A stretch of 64,000 nt of DNA from Mantamonas sphyraenae (Eukaryota; CRuMs; Mantamonadidae): NCBI GenBank assembly GCA_026936335.1, contig JAPMXV010000043.1:549503-613502 (forward strand), in the 5' to 3' direction. The notes under the pieces are model-generated. The model ran no database searches, was not told the DNA's origin, and saw only the letters and a list, made by a program, of their open reading frames with translations. Shown here one piece after another: positions 1-10,877 of this stretch. A program made the position numbers and the translations under genes. Each line of letters opens with the position of its first letter. The stretch's first letter is position 1.

Positions 1-2309
1 ACCTGCATGTAGGTCATCCACTCAGACAGTGGGGCTGCAAAGTTGTACAACACACCGCGCGCGTGGAATACCTCAGCATCGGCCAGGTGGTGCTTCATCA
101 ACTTTGTGTCCAGTTCTCCGAGGACGCCCACGTACTGAGCGGGCGTCCATCCCTCATGTATCTCCGCCCCATACATGTCCTGCACCGTTTGCGCCTGCAG
201 TAGTGTGAGGTTGTGGCCGAGCTGCTTCCGCTTGCGTGCCACGAGTGAAAGTGTCCGCAAGCGCTCGGGGTGGTCTCCCATCAGCGTAGACATGATTTCC
301 TTCCTTTCCATCGGTGTCCACGTCGGGGCAGTCATACCTGCGTACATGCCAGTCACAACAGTGGCGTGGAAGACCCTCCTCGTGTCGTGCAGCTGCATCG
401 TCCGTACCCACCACTTGCCCGCCCCTCCACCTTCTTCCTCGTCCTCTCCCTCCACCAACACCATTCCGTCAGCCTCCACCGCGTCCATCTCGTTCTCGTT
501 GCCCTCCATCATTTCTTCGGGCTCCACCGCCACCTCCTCCACCAACACCATTCCGTCAGCCTCCACCGCGTCCATCTCGTTCTCGTTGCCCTCCATCATT
601 TCTTCGGGCTCCACCGCCATCACCTCGCCTTTTTCACCATCTTCCTCTTCGTTTTTCTCCATCACCATCTCTTCATCCTCCTCGCCAACCGTTCCCGGTA
701 CGGCATCCCCGTCGGCCTCGCAAAGGCTCGGAAACACCCTTGGTTTCACCACGCTGACAACGAGCAGGTCTTGCTGCCACCCTTTGCTGTACATCATCGT
801 CTCTGCTTTGGCGTTGGATGATATGACGGCCAGTGTGCCCGGCAAGCTCATCATTTGCGCCAAGCACGATTCTCGCTCATCCGCCACAGCCGTTCTCAGA
901 CGCGCCAGGCCCAATGCGGGCGCTGCTTCTCTCGCAGCAAGCACCTTCGCCTTCTTCCGGTGCTTGCTGTTCGGATCGGGAAGGGATGATGTTGTCAGGT
1001 ACCCTGTGGCATCCCTTCTGAACTGCTTCTGCTCCCCAATGCTGCAGTTCCTTCCCTCAAAGCGCTCTTGTAGGGACGCCACCGTTCTCACAAAGCAGAC
1101 TGGCTGGTCCGATGCCTGCAGGATTTCTTGCAGCTGCTGTGTCAGCGCGACACCAGCGGCGTTGAGCTGCAGGGGTTTCTCTGCATCGCCACCCCTGTCG
1201 ATGTGCTCGACACCAATCACGTTGCAGTCCACCACAATGCCGTCGCATTCACAGACCATGTCCTTGATGGTCTCGTTGTCATAGTCGACGTGGCTGGGAG
1301 CGTTGAACAATTCCTCCGTGCGCTGCACAGAACGGCGCTGACCCTGCTCCCCTTGTTGCTGCAACGCACGCGCCACATTGACAACTCCATCGTGCGTTGC
1401 GAGCTGCTCCTCCACCATTCTACCCAAGGTTTTAACGACCGCGTCCTTCTTCAGCCTGGACAGCGTCACCAAGGCGAAAAACGGGTGCAAATTCCGGCTG
1501 GGTCCGCCACTGCCGCTGCTGCTTGAGCTTGAGCTAGATGACGACTCTGTGTCAGACGATTCTTTCGGTTCTCCCCAGATTCTCTTGTATGCCAGGATCA
1601 CATCCTCCAGTGTCTCCTTTTTGAACCTCCCCAGAGCCTTGGAAAAGTTGTCTGCCTTTGGCACATTCGCCTGTTCACCGCCCTCTCCTCTGTCAGCCAG
1701 GGCTTTCTGGTCCTCGGTGACGAGGGAGTCCACTTTACACCGTTTCTCCTGCCATTCCTGCCATTTGAGGACGGACACCGACTCTGTCGCCTTGCGTAGT
1801 AAGGTGTCTTTGCCGCCATGCCGACTGGCGCCGACGTCCTTCAGGAGGGCCTTCAGGGCTTCGACTGTCAATCCCTTCACATCCTCCGTGCTGACATAGT
1901 GCACGCCATCGTCCTCATCGTCTTCACCGTCTTCAGGGATGCCATCCTCACAAACAAGGATATACTCAGACGTCTGTGGTTCCGGCACGTCCGCCGGCCT
2001 TGTGTACCTCAATTCAATGTGTCCGTCCACTTCTTGGGCACTTCGCAGCCGAGGTACCTGCTCGACGAGTTGCTGCAACTCGTCTTCCATGTGCTTGTGT
2101 GTTTTGCTTGGATGAGGCAGAGGACGACAACACGGGGGCGCACACACACGTGGCTGACTACAAGAGGGCACGAGCAGTCTGTACACACTGAACATGGCCC
2201 ATTTTGGTGTACGATCACCATTGCTGACCACCGCGTCCTGCACATACACTTTCGCCCACAGGCAATCCGAAGCATGGATTGCTATCGCCAAAACCCATTG
2301 CTGCCCGCC
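1..2309 (-). CDS. SAP-domain hypothetical protein, partial (3' end outside window)
   Basis: On the minus strand one frame stays open from an in-frame TAG at about 2312-2310 down to the first base of the window, at least 769 codons. I read the codons line by line and found no stop. The product is not recognised as a family. Features seen: a SAP-like DNA-binding motif (pattern L-x2-L-K-D-V-G-A-S-R-x-G-G-K-x2-L near 1895-1800), a Ser-rich spacer (about 1560-1505), a basic patch (about 950-900), and two copies of a 29-residue acidic segment rich in E, M and D encoded by an 87-bp tandem duplication. The 5' end is unresolved: the frame also reads open for a stretch above the TAG, including an ATG, so either an intron acceptor (for example GGGCAG just after the TAG) or a nonsense mutation separates the start. 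SAP domains are common in chromatin proteins and in some transposases; origin from a mobile element is only inference. Confidence 0.5.
451..624. repeat. 87-bp tandem duplication (2 units) inside the SAP-domain ORF
   Basis: Two copies of an 87-bp unit (451-537 and 538-624) match over about 82 bases. The length is a multiple of three, so the ORF gains a second 29-residue acidic segment without a frame change. This keeps the frame and supports the minus-strand reading as coding. Confidence 0.85.
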
Positions 2310-2775
2310 CTATTCCTGCAGCAGCACTGGCATGTGTGTTTTAGCGTCCATCTTTATGGTTTCGGCCTCTTTGCGAAGCAGGTTGGACGGTGAGGCGGCA
2401 TAATGAATTCAACCTCCCTCTTGACAACACTCAACCGCGACTTCCTTCGTCTGGCCACGGTCTCAGACGTCGCTTCCATAGCGTATTCACTTCGTGGCAC
2501 ACCTGTGCACCATACCAACCAGCGTGGCTGATCAACCCACGTCTCTACCACCTCCTGGCAGCGTGTCGATCGTACGCGTGACGATATCACACGGAATAAC
2601 ACAACGGTGCAAAGTGTCCATAGAAACACGGACATTGGCTGTTCCGTTAAATATACGACTATACCGTTGATTTTTGCATTGCGAGACGGGCCATGAGTGT
2701 GCACAGCACAGTGCAAACAACAACACCACGGCCACCAACTTTTCCAAAAACATAACCCGCAATGAGTCCGTTCAC
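2310..2775. other. Intergenic region between the SAP ORF and the ABC transporter
   Basis: The stretch separates two divergent genes. It holds the unresolved 5' end of the SAP-domain gene: a short minus-strand open segment at about 2406-2313 in the same frame, containing an ATG and ended by the TAG. The rest is AT-richer than its neighbours and shows no supported gene. It presumably holds both promoters. Confidence 0.4.
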
Positions 2776-4927
2776 ATGCCTTCCCACCCACCCACACGCA
2801 CCCACCGCAGCCAACACTCACAACGCACTTCCTATCCAGGCAACGAACAAGTGACCATCGCTGTGCAAGACGTCGACGTCGAGTCCGCGCAAGTGAAGGG
2901 CAAGGAAGGAAAGGAAGGTGAAGAGCCTGAGGTTCCCACCGTCCCGCTGACTTCCATCATGGCCTATGGCAAGGACCGATACGGCCTCTTGTACCTCGGC
3001 CTTTTTGTCTCTGTCCTCAACGGCACCGTCATGCCCGTAAGTAACGCTCTTGCGAGTTCCCGAGCGGTTCCCGGTGCATGTCACAGCGGACGGAAATTTC
3101 GCAGAAAAAAACCCACCGCCACGTCATATGCTTAAGGAGGGTGTAGCACGGCATCAACAATATTGAGCGAGTCATCGAATGTGTGCAGATGCTGACGCGT
3201 GCCCGTGCTTGTTCCACACACCATCTGCACGACCGCTGCAGGCGTTTTGCATCATCCTCGGTGAGATCTTCAACGTGTTCCTTCGCCCCGCAGGCGAAAT
3301 GGAAGCGTTGATCAACCAGTACGTGCTGGGATTTGTGTTGGTGGGCGTGGCCGCCTGCTTGATGAGCTACTTGAGCAATGCCTCGCTGATTGTGTTTGGC
3401 GAACACACGGTCTCCGAGCTGCGCCGCCAGTACTTTGACGCCCTCCTGCGTCAGGAGGTGGGTTTCTACGACGAACAAGAGAGCGGCACGTTGATCTCGC
3501 GCATGAACAGCGACATCACCACCATCCAGAACGGCATCTCGGAGAAGCTGGGCACGTTTGTGACGCAGCTCGCCCAACTCGTCGTCTCCATCGGAATCGC
3601 CTTTTACTACTCGTGGGACATGACCCTGGTCCTCCTCGGCGTCTCGCCTGTGCTTGTGATCACGGGCGCCCTGCAGGCAAAGATCTTTGAGGGTACCACG
3701 CAGGCCATTCAAGAGTCCTGGGGCCGCGCAGGCCAAGTCGTGAGCGAAGTTCTTGGCAACGTGCGCACTGTGTACGCTTTCACTGCAGAGGACCACGAGC
3801 GCACTCGCTTCCAGAGCGAGCTCGATTCGGTGTACGAACAGGCCAAGAAGCGCGCACACAGCACGGGCTTTGGCAACGGCATCAGCTTCGCCATGATCTT
3901 CTTTGTCTACGCCCTGGGCTTCTGGTACGGCGGCCTGGCCGTGCGCGAGGGATCCATCGAGCCGGGCGACATTCTGATTGTGTTTTTCGCCATCGTCATC
4001 GGCGCCAGCGGCCTGGGCCAGTTCTCTTCGGTTATCCCGGACATCCTCAAGGCACGCGTGTCTGGCGCCGCCATTTTTGCCGTCATTGCGCGCGAGCCGC
4101 TCATCGACGTGGACAGCAAGGAGGGCGTCAAGGCAGACAACCTGGAGGGCAACGTCGTGTTTGACGATGTCCGCTTTGCCTACCCGACCCGCAAGGACAA
4201 CATTGTCATGGAGAACTTTTCGCTCGACGTGCGCGCAGGCATGACGGTGGCCCTGGTGGGTCCGTCGGGCAGCGGCAAGAGCACCACCATTTCCCTGCTG
4301 CAGCGCTTCTACGAGCCCCTCTCGGGCAGCATCAAGATCGACGGCACCGAGGTCAGCGACTACAACCTGCGCTCCTTGCGCCAGCAGATGGGTGTTGTGT
4401 CCCAGGAACCCGTCCTGTTCAGCGGTACCATCATGCAGAACATCAAGTACGGCCGCAGGGATGCAACCGACGAAGAGGTGGTGCAGGCAGCTCGCGAGGC
4501 AAACATCCACAACGACATCCAGGGCTTCAAGGAGGGCTACAACACGCCGTGTGGCGAACGTGGCGCACAGCTCAGCGGTGGCCAGAAGCAGCGCATCTGC
4601 ATTGCTCGCGCCCTCCTCCGCAACCCCAAGATGATCTTGCTTGACGAGGCCACGTCGGCTCTTGACGCTGAAAGTGAGGGCGTTGTGCAGGAGGCTCTGG
4701 AGCGCCTCATGAAGGGCCGCACGACCTTTGTGATTGCCCATCGCCTCAGCACCATCCGTGACGCAGATCTCATCCTCGTCATCGACCAGGGACGCATTGT
4801 CGAGCAAGGCACCCATCAGCAGCTCATGGACTTGTCCGGTGTCTACAGCGCCCTCGTTGCTCGTCAGCTCAGCGGAGGCAACAGCAACGACGACGACGAC
4901 GGTCTGGAGGAGAAGAAGGATGTGTGA
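2776..4927 (+). CDS. Half-size ABC transporter, ABCB (MDR/P-glycoprotein-like)
   Basis: Two exons, 2776-3036 and 3242-4927, joined in phase 0 across GTAAGT...CTGCAG, give 648 residues. The first exon carries a short N-terminal tail and the start of TM1; the second carries the other transmembrane helices and one nucleotide-binding domain. Visible motifs: Walker A GPSGSGKST (about residue 427), Q-loop VVSQEPVLF, signature LSGGQKQR (about 531), Walker B ILLDEATSALD and H-loop AHRLST. The intracellular loop and the GERGAQLSGGQKQRI stretch resemble the N-terminal half of ABCB1 more than mitochondrial half-transporters. It should work as a dimer exporting hydrophobic compounds or lipids across a plasma or organellar membrane. 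The substrate cannot be told. The ATG at 2776 is the in-frame candidate I chose; a longer reading would begin with a non-ATG codon. Confidence 0.92.
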
Positions 4928-5052
4928 GCAGTGCCCCGTGGCTACACACCACACACACCCACACACAATGTACAGCGCGGGCGCGGTCGAAAACCCAACC
5001 CTTTTCCACACATTCCCAACTCCTTGCCCCGCTGCACCGTCCAGGACTGAGC

Positions 5053-6146
5053 ATGAGCACGTCGTACGGAGCTTCGGAGTATGAAGAATTACTGAAGAAG
5101 GACCACGCGCCCACGACGCTGTTTCCGGCGTCGGGCGAGAACAAGTTTGAGGTTTCCGAGCTGCGCAAGGTAACCATACAGGCCAGCTGGAGGATCACAC
5201 ACCACAATGCGGTCCACAGACGCGTTTCGCACACTCACGCCCCCTTCCCTGCGTGCCACATGGCCTCACATGCGTCCCCACACAGATCTTTGACCGCATC
5301 GACACAAAGGTACGTCACGGCGCAGACGGAAACACAGGCACACAGCGACGCGCACACCGCTGACACGCCCTCGACACGAGCAGAAGGACGGCGTGATTGA
5401 CGCGCGCGAGATTGCCACAATGATGAAGTCGCTGAAGCACAAAGTGACCAAGGTAGGGCGTCCCACAGGAGGGTTGGGTTGCCGTTACTGCGTCTGGCGG
5501 CGCTGGCACGGCGTACAGACGGATTAGGGGCACACAAAACGTGTGCGTATGTGCGCGCGACTCTGCGCGAGCGGATACACTGACACATCATCGTACCGCA
5601 GCGCGAGGTGGAGGATATGATCTGGGAAATCGACGACGACGCAGACGGAGTGGTCGACTTTGACGAATTTAAAGCTATGTATGACCGGTGTGTGAACGAC
5701 ACGTCTGGCAACGAACCCAAGGGCCTGTACAACCTGGTGGAGTTTCTATTTTTCGACCAGGACGGCAACGGCACCGTGAGCGTGGACGAGTGCATCACCA
5801 TCCTCATCAAGCAGTTTCGCTGCGACCTCACACCCATGGAGATCAAGTACCTGTTCCAACTCCACGGCTTTGATGGAGAGGCCGGCCTCACCTATGAGGA
5901 GTTTCTCAATCAGCTCAACTTTGTACGTGGCTATCCCTCCCCCACCGCCTCTCCCGCTGTCACCTCACTCACCCCCTCACCGCCCGTTTCACACAGCACA
6001 TCCCAACCTCCATCGCCGCCGAACTCACTACCGGCGGAGGAAAGAGCAGCAGCGGCAGCAGCAGCAACAGCAGTGGTCTGGACACGTCCAGTGGCAGCAG
6101 CAGCAGCAAGAAAAAGTCGAGCATCAGCAGCGGCGCACGCTATTGA
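5053..6146 (+). CDS. EF-hand calcium-binding protein with Ser-rich tail
   Basis: Five exons (5053-5169, 5286-5309, 5384-5452, 5602-5922, 5997-6146), all phase 0 with GT-AG borders, give 226 residues. The first EF-hand is split between the tiny 24-nt exon 2 and exon 3 (loop DTKKDGVIDARE). EF2 (DDDADGVVDFDE) and EF3 (DQDGNGTVSVDE) look canonical. The fourth (FDGEAGLTYEEF) is degenerate and probably does not bind calcium. The last exon is a Ser/Gly-rich tail of about 50 residues ending in KKK-SSISSGARY. The layout resembles calmodulin/troponin-C superfamily sensors, but no specific family is evident. It lies 87 bp from the convergent POT transporter gene. Confidence 0.85.
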
Positions 6147-6233
6147 GACACCCAATGCAATGAGGATCAACCATGCACCCCAACATGCACCATCACCTAT
6201 TCTTCTTGTCGTTTGTCGTTTCCATTCATTCGT

Positions 6234-7983
6234 TCATTCGGCCATTGCCAAATACTCGTCGCGCTGTCGCTTTTGGGTGGCAAACTGGCGGGCCACAAAG
6301 ACAAAGGCAATGGCAAAGAGAGTCATCAGGACAGCAAAGAACACATAGTCCCAGGCCTGGGTGGGCAGGATGCGCAGATCGGCGGTGGCAGCGACAAAGA
6401 GATCGCCCATGGCCACGGTGAGTAGGAAGCAGGCCATGAGGACACTCTTCATGCTCTCAGGCGCCTGACTGTAAGCAAACTCGAGGCCGGTAATGGAGGC
6501 GAGGATCTCTGCAGCCGTAATGATAAAGTACTGCGGAATTTGCCAAAGGATGGACAGGCGGTTGCCGGCCTCGATGCTAAACTGGACCAGCGCAGCCACG
6601 AGAAAGGCCACGGCCGCCAAGGCCATGCCCAGCACCATGCGTCGCAGCATGGTCAGAGGGAAGCCGCGACGGGCACACCACGGGTACAGCATGCGCTCAA
6701 ACACAGGAATGCCCAGAATGATGAAGAGGGCGTTGATGGCCGACATCTGGTCGGGAAGAATGGTGATGGCGCCCAGTTGGCCATCCATCTGCAGGGCCTG
6801 GTACACAAAGCGCGACCCCTGCTGGTCGTACAGGGCCCAGAAGGCAGGCAGGGGCAGAAACACCTTGAGCACACGAAACACCTGCTTGGTCTCTTCGATG
6901 ATTTGGTCATCGTGTTCCAGTGAGGCTGCGTCCAGCCAGTGTGTCTTGTTGGCCACACGAGGGTTGTTGCGCTCGCGGATGGCGCTGCCGATTACGCCAA
7001 ACACACGCGCCAACTGCGATCCCCGCGGAGGCACCTTGACGTAGGTGTGACGCCCTGCGTAGAACACCACAATGCTGATGGTCAGAAGCACGGCTGGTAG
7101 GGCAAACGCAGCCGCAAAGGAAAAGTAGTGCCGGATGAGCGGCGTGGCAAGGATGCTCACGAAGGAGCCCACGTTGATGCTAAAGTAGAAGATGTGGAAG
7201 AATGCAGTGATGGCCTCGTCGTCGTCGTTGCCTCCTTCGCCCACTTCGCCTCCAGTTTGGAATTGGTCGCCGCCAAATGAGCTCACGTTGGGCTTGATGC
7301 CACCAGTGCCCATGGAAATCAACAGCAAGCCTATCACAAAGCCCCACGCTTGCGGAGGCTCTCCGGTCACGCCGGGGATGGCCGTCAGTGCCAGAATCAC
7401 TGTGCCAAAGCAGTACACAATCGACAGGTACTGTGTGCCGCACGTGATGGGAGGTCGGGTTAGCAACGCGCGTGGATGGTGGATTTGGGCAAGCGCGCAC
7501 GCCCTTTGTGCTTCCATACGTGGCTCTCAGGAGTCACTCGCCCCCCACGCCTGTGCTCACCAGAATGGTCCTATATTTGCCCAGATGCGCGTCTGCAATA
7601 TAGCCGCCGACAAGCGGCCAAAGATAGCTGATGGCGATGAACAGGTGATACGCGGTGACCGAGTTGTCCTCCGAGTAGCCCATAAAGTCGCGCAGATACA
7701 GCACCAGAATGGCTCGCATGCCGTAGAAGGAGAAGCGTTCACACAGCTCGTTGGCTGTGATGAACCACACGCACACCGGGTAGCGCGAGAAGAAGCCGCC
7801 TTCTTTGTTGATGCTGTGGCGCTGCGGGCCCGTCGTTGACAACGGCGTTTCCTCCGTCTCGCGTCCGTCGTGCTGCCGGGGTTGGGTGGTGGAGGAGGGG
7901 AAGGAAGGGGGTTAGGGAGGGGAGAGCAGTCGCTTGAGGGCGAGGGCATGGCAGGCATAAAGGTCAGGGGGAGGACGCACCAT
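6234..7983 (-). CDS. Proton-coupled oligopeptide/nitrate transporter (POT/PTR2, SLC15-like)
   Basis: Inferred exons are 7983-7981 (the ATG alone), 7872-7561 and 7430-6234, giving 503 residues. The last junction (KYRTIL|YLSIVYCFG) is clear. The first is inferred: no ATG exists in frame in exon 2, a pyrimidine-rich acceptor CCCGGCAG precedes it, and the upstream ATG is followed at once by GTGCGT. Conserved POT features include the N-terminal ERFSFYGMRAIL motif, GGYIADAHLGKYR, and GTGGIKPNVSSFGGDQF after helix 4. Multiple hydrophobic helices follow, fitting a MFS-type carrier of di/tripeptides or nitrate coupled to protons at the plasma membrane or a lysosome. It is slightly short for the family. 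It is divergent from the CHP gene, with only about 20 bp between the two start codons. Confidence 0.88.
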
Positions 7984-8004
7984 GGAAGGCAAACGAAAGC
8001 AAAG

Positions 8005-8856
8005 ATGGTAGGCTGCCTCCCGACGGCGCACAAACACCGTGCGCGTCACACTCGCTCACACCACGCCACACACATACACACAGGGTGCCGACATCTCGCA
8101 GATGGAGGAGTATGACATCGACGCGATGGTGGAGGAGACAAACTGTGGGTTGCAGCGTGGCCACGCATTTCCACGACGCCGGCGCTGTGAGCTGCAGCCC
8201 AGGCGCACGATCCACACGGACGCTCACACGCATACACACACACACACACACGCACACACGCACTACTCTCAGTCGATCGTGACGAAATCAAGAGGTTGTA
8301 CAAACGCTTCTCACGCCTGGACAAGGACGAAGACGGCGCCGTGTCGACGCGCGAGCTGCTGAACATCCCAGAAGTGGCCATGAACCCGCTGTCTCACCGT
8401 GTCGTGCTCATCCTTTGCCCCGAGGTCGATTCACAGATCAGTTTCAAGCAGTTTGTCCACAAGCTGTCGCCGTACCACATCAAAGCAAGCAAGGAGGAGA
8501 AAGTGAAAGGTCAGCTCCAGGAATGGCCCTTTCTTCAATCGCCGCACGGTCACCAAATCGACCTCTGCCCAATGGCTCACATGCACACACCCACACCCAC
8601 AACCCACACAGCTGCCTTTGAGGTGTATGATATCAACGGCGACGGCGTGATCGAGCAGTGGGAGCTCAGGGAGGTCTTGAGCACCATGGTTGGACCCAAC
8701 CTCGAGGACGAGAAGCTCAACGCCATTTGTTCAAAGACCGTTGCCGAGGCAAGCACAGCTCAGAACGAAGACGGCGAGGCTGTCATCTCCTTGGATGATT
8801 TCGCAAAGGTGCTGGAGAACACCGATTTGTCTACCGCTCTCAGCATCAAGTTTTGA
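8005..8856 (+). CDS. Calcineurin B homologous protein (CHP-type EF-hand)
   Basis: Four exons (8005-8007, 8084-8144, 8273-8509, 8612-8856) give 181 residues. The start codon stands alone in exon 1, and splicing creates MGADISQ, an N-myristoylation-type start as in CHP1 and calcineurin B. The core carries KRLYKRFSRLDKDEDG (EF1), a degenerate EF2 (PEVDSQISFKQF), DINGDGVIEQWE (EF3) and an altered EF4 in NEDGEAVISLDDF. It ends in LSIKF, as CHP1 ends near MSIRF. CHP proteins bind Na+/H+ exchangers and regulate calcineurin and vesicle traffic in animals; that role here is inference. The second and third introns fall at the same coding positions (after nt 64 and 301) as two introns of the calcineurin B gene at 45.6 kb. 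Confidence 0.85.
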
Positions 8857-8923
8857 GCAGGAGCCGGCCGTGGTATGTCTTGGCTTGGAGAACACAAGGC
8901 ATAGAATGGTGCACGGATGTGGG

Positions 8924-8981
8924 TTGGATCGTTGACGACGATCTGGAGACGACACCGAGGAATCGGATTGCCGTGTTCTGA
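8924..8981 (+). pseudogene. 3' fragment of SID-1-family gene copied with the left arm
   Basis: Read on the plus strand, these 58 bases encode the last residues WIVDDDLETTPRNRIAVF and stop of the SID-1-like gene that is complete at 14953-16518. There is no upstream coding sequence here: the CHP gene ends 67 bp earlier. The fragment is therefore a truncated by-product of the duplication and shows that the right arm is the parent copy. Confidence 0.9.
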
Positions 8982-9493
8982 AGAATCGGACCAGAGGGAC
9001 GCTGGTGGGGTGAATGCGAATGAAGGAAACATCCAAACGTGTTGCGTTGTGTTGTGTTGGGGTCAGAAACGGTTTGTCCAGGTGAGGGAACACAGAGGAG
9101 TGGTTGGGCACAGTTTGACACCAGAACCAACTGCTCCCATCCACGATCAGCTCCACGACACACAGTACACTCCTATGCTCGCCGTTTATGCATGCACCTC
9201 GCCTCCTACCGACACAGCACCAGGTACACATTCACGCTTCCCATCCATCCATACCCACATCCGTCCGTCGCGGGTGGCTCGCTCTCTTCTGAGCCTTCCT
9301 CGCCTGCAACCATGAACATCGCCACACGCAAACCAACATTCCCCGTCACGGTCCAGGTTGTGCAACCCGTCGGCTTGTTTCGCGCCCGACTTTTGCTCCG
9401 ACGCATCCAAACCAAATCAAAGAAAAAAAGCGCGCACCCCCGCCCCCTTTTTCCACGATTGCGACACACGAAACACACACACACACACACACA

Positions 9494-10827
9494 ATGAGCA
9501 CATCGCCAGAGACCACACCCTTTGTGAGCGACAAGATGATGGAGGGACCGTCGCCATCAAAGATCGACACGAGCGGCCAGAGCGGCGCGCTGCTGAGCGA
9601 CCGGCTGGTGATCAAAGCGGGCGTCAAGAAGCCGCTGGAGTTGGCCAGCGCAAGCCAAGAGGAGAGCAAGGAGACTAGCACGACGGCCGATGTGGAAGCA
9701 TTTGTGGAGCCGATGCTGAAGGAGAACCCGAACCGGTTTGTGATCTTCCCTCTGCAGTACCATGCAGTGAGTTGTGTGCGGGGTTCGAAATTGGCGGGAA
9801 AGCAAGCTTTTGGCGCGCAAAAGGGTCCCGACAGGTTCCCGGCGCGATTGCGAGAGAGGGCAAGAGGGAATGCGGATGGGGTGTGGAGCAAGACACACGC
9901 AATGGACTAACCCAGCACGGGATGCAGGTTTGGGACATGTACAAGAAGCACGTGGCGTCGTTCTGGACGGCTGAGGAGATCGACCTGCAACAAGACCTGA
10001 CGCACTGGAGCTCGATGAGCTCGGACGAGCAGCACTTTATCAAGCATGTGCTTGCGTTCTTTGCGGCGTCAGACGGGATTGTGAACGAGAACCTGGCAGT
10101 GAACTTTAGCAACGAAGTGCAGATTCCGGAGGCGCGGTTCTTCTACGGGTTCCAGATCATGATGGAGAACATCCACAGCGAGGTGTACTCGCTGCTGATT
10201 GACACGTACATCAAGGACCTGGAGGAGAGGCAGCACCTGTTGAATGCGATTGAGACGGTGCCGTGCGTGGCGAAAAAGGCAAACTGGGCGTTGAAGTGGA
10301 TCGAGTCGGCAGAGGCGTTTGGGGTACGACTGGTGGCATTTGCGGCCGTGGAGGGGATCTTCTTTAGCGGGTCGTTTGCGGCGATCTTCTGGCTGAAGAA
10401 GCGTGGACTGATGCCCGGACTGACGTTCAGCAACGAGCTGATCTCGCGGGACGAGGGACTGCACTGCGACTTTGCGTGTCTGCTGTTTGGGATGCTGGAG
10501 CGGCCGCCGAGCAAGGAGCAGGTGACGCAGATCATCACAGAGGCAGTGAGCATCGAGCAGGAGTTTTTGACGGAGGCTTTGCCGGTGAACCTGATTGGGA
10601 TGAACTGTGAGTCGATGTCGCAGTACATTGAGTTTTGCGCCGACCGACTGCTGGTTGCGCTGGGGATGCCCAAGCACTACGAGACGGCGAACCCGTTTGA
10701 CTGGATGGAGAACATTTCGCTGGACGGCAAGACCAACTTTTTCGAGAGGCGTGTGGGAGAGTACTCGCGCGCGGGGGTCATGAGCAACACCGAGGACATG
10801 ACGTTTGCCCTGGATGCCGACTTTTGA
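9494..10827 (+). CDS. RNR2: Ribonucleoside-diphosphate reductase small subunit (R2), copy A
   Basis: Two exons, 9494-9766 and 9928-10827, joined in phase 0 (YHA|VWDMYKK), give 390 residues. The protein is the class Ia R2 subunit that holds the diiron-tyrosyl radical cofactor and pairs with R1 to make deoxynucleotides. Visible family features: [10 protein letters not shown], the metal/radical helix [19 protein letters not shown] (the Tyr after HSEV is the expected radical Tyr), [30 protein letters not shown], and the C-terminal DADF tail that docks on R1. The N-terminal 70 residues are a poorly conserved Ser/Thr-rich extension. A CTAAC branch-like site lies 17 nt before the acceptor. Copy B at 13107-14440 encodes the same protein, intron included. 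Confidence 0.97.
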
Positions 10828-10877
10828 GTGAGGTGAGAGTAGGGATCTGCAGCCCGTGAATTTGCACTGAAAATCAT

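Larger units (their letters stand above)
8924..10837 (+). repeat. Left arm of 1,914-bp inverted duplication
   Basis: This segment is the reverse complement of 13097-15010. Both arms measure exactly 1,914 bp and encode identical ORFs in every frame compared, so they differ by few or no bases. The arm holds the 3' tip of a SID-1-family gene, that gene's downstream region and a whole RNR small-subunit gene. Homology starts at TTGGATCG and ends after GAGGTGAG. The 2,259-bp spacer carries two unrelated genes. Confidence 0.93.

Noticed and set aside
2674..2775. A longer N terminus for the ABC transporter
   Set aside because: It would start with TTG. The ATG at 2776 is the first suitable start in frame.
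3029..5011. 660-codon minus-strand ORF opposite the ABC transporter
   Set aside because: The plus strand contains all ABC motifs in order; the antisense product has no known features.
8229..8266. CA/TG-rich tracts such as (CA)n before acceptors as functional elements
   Set aside because: They occur in many introns and 5' regions as simple sequence. They may aid acceptor recognition but show nothing specific.
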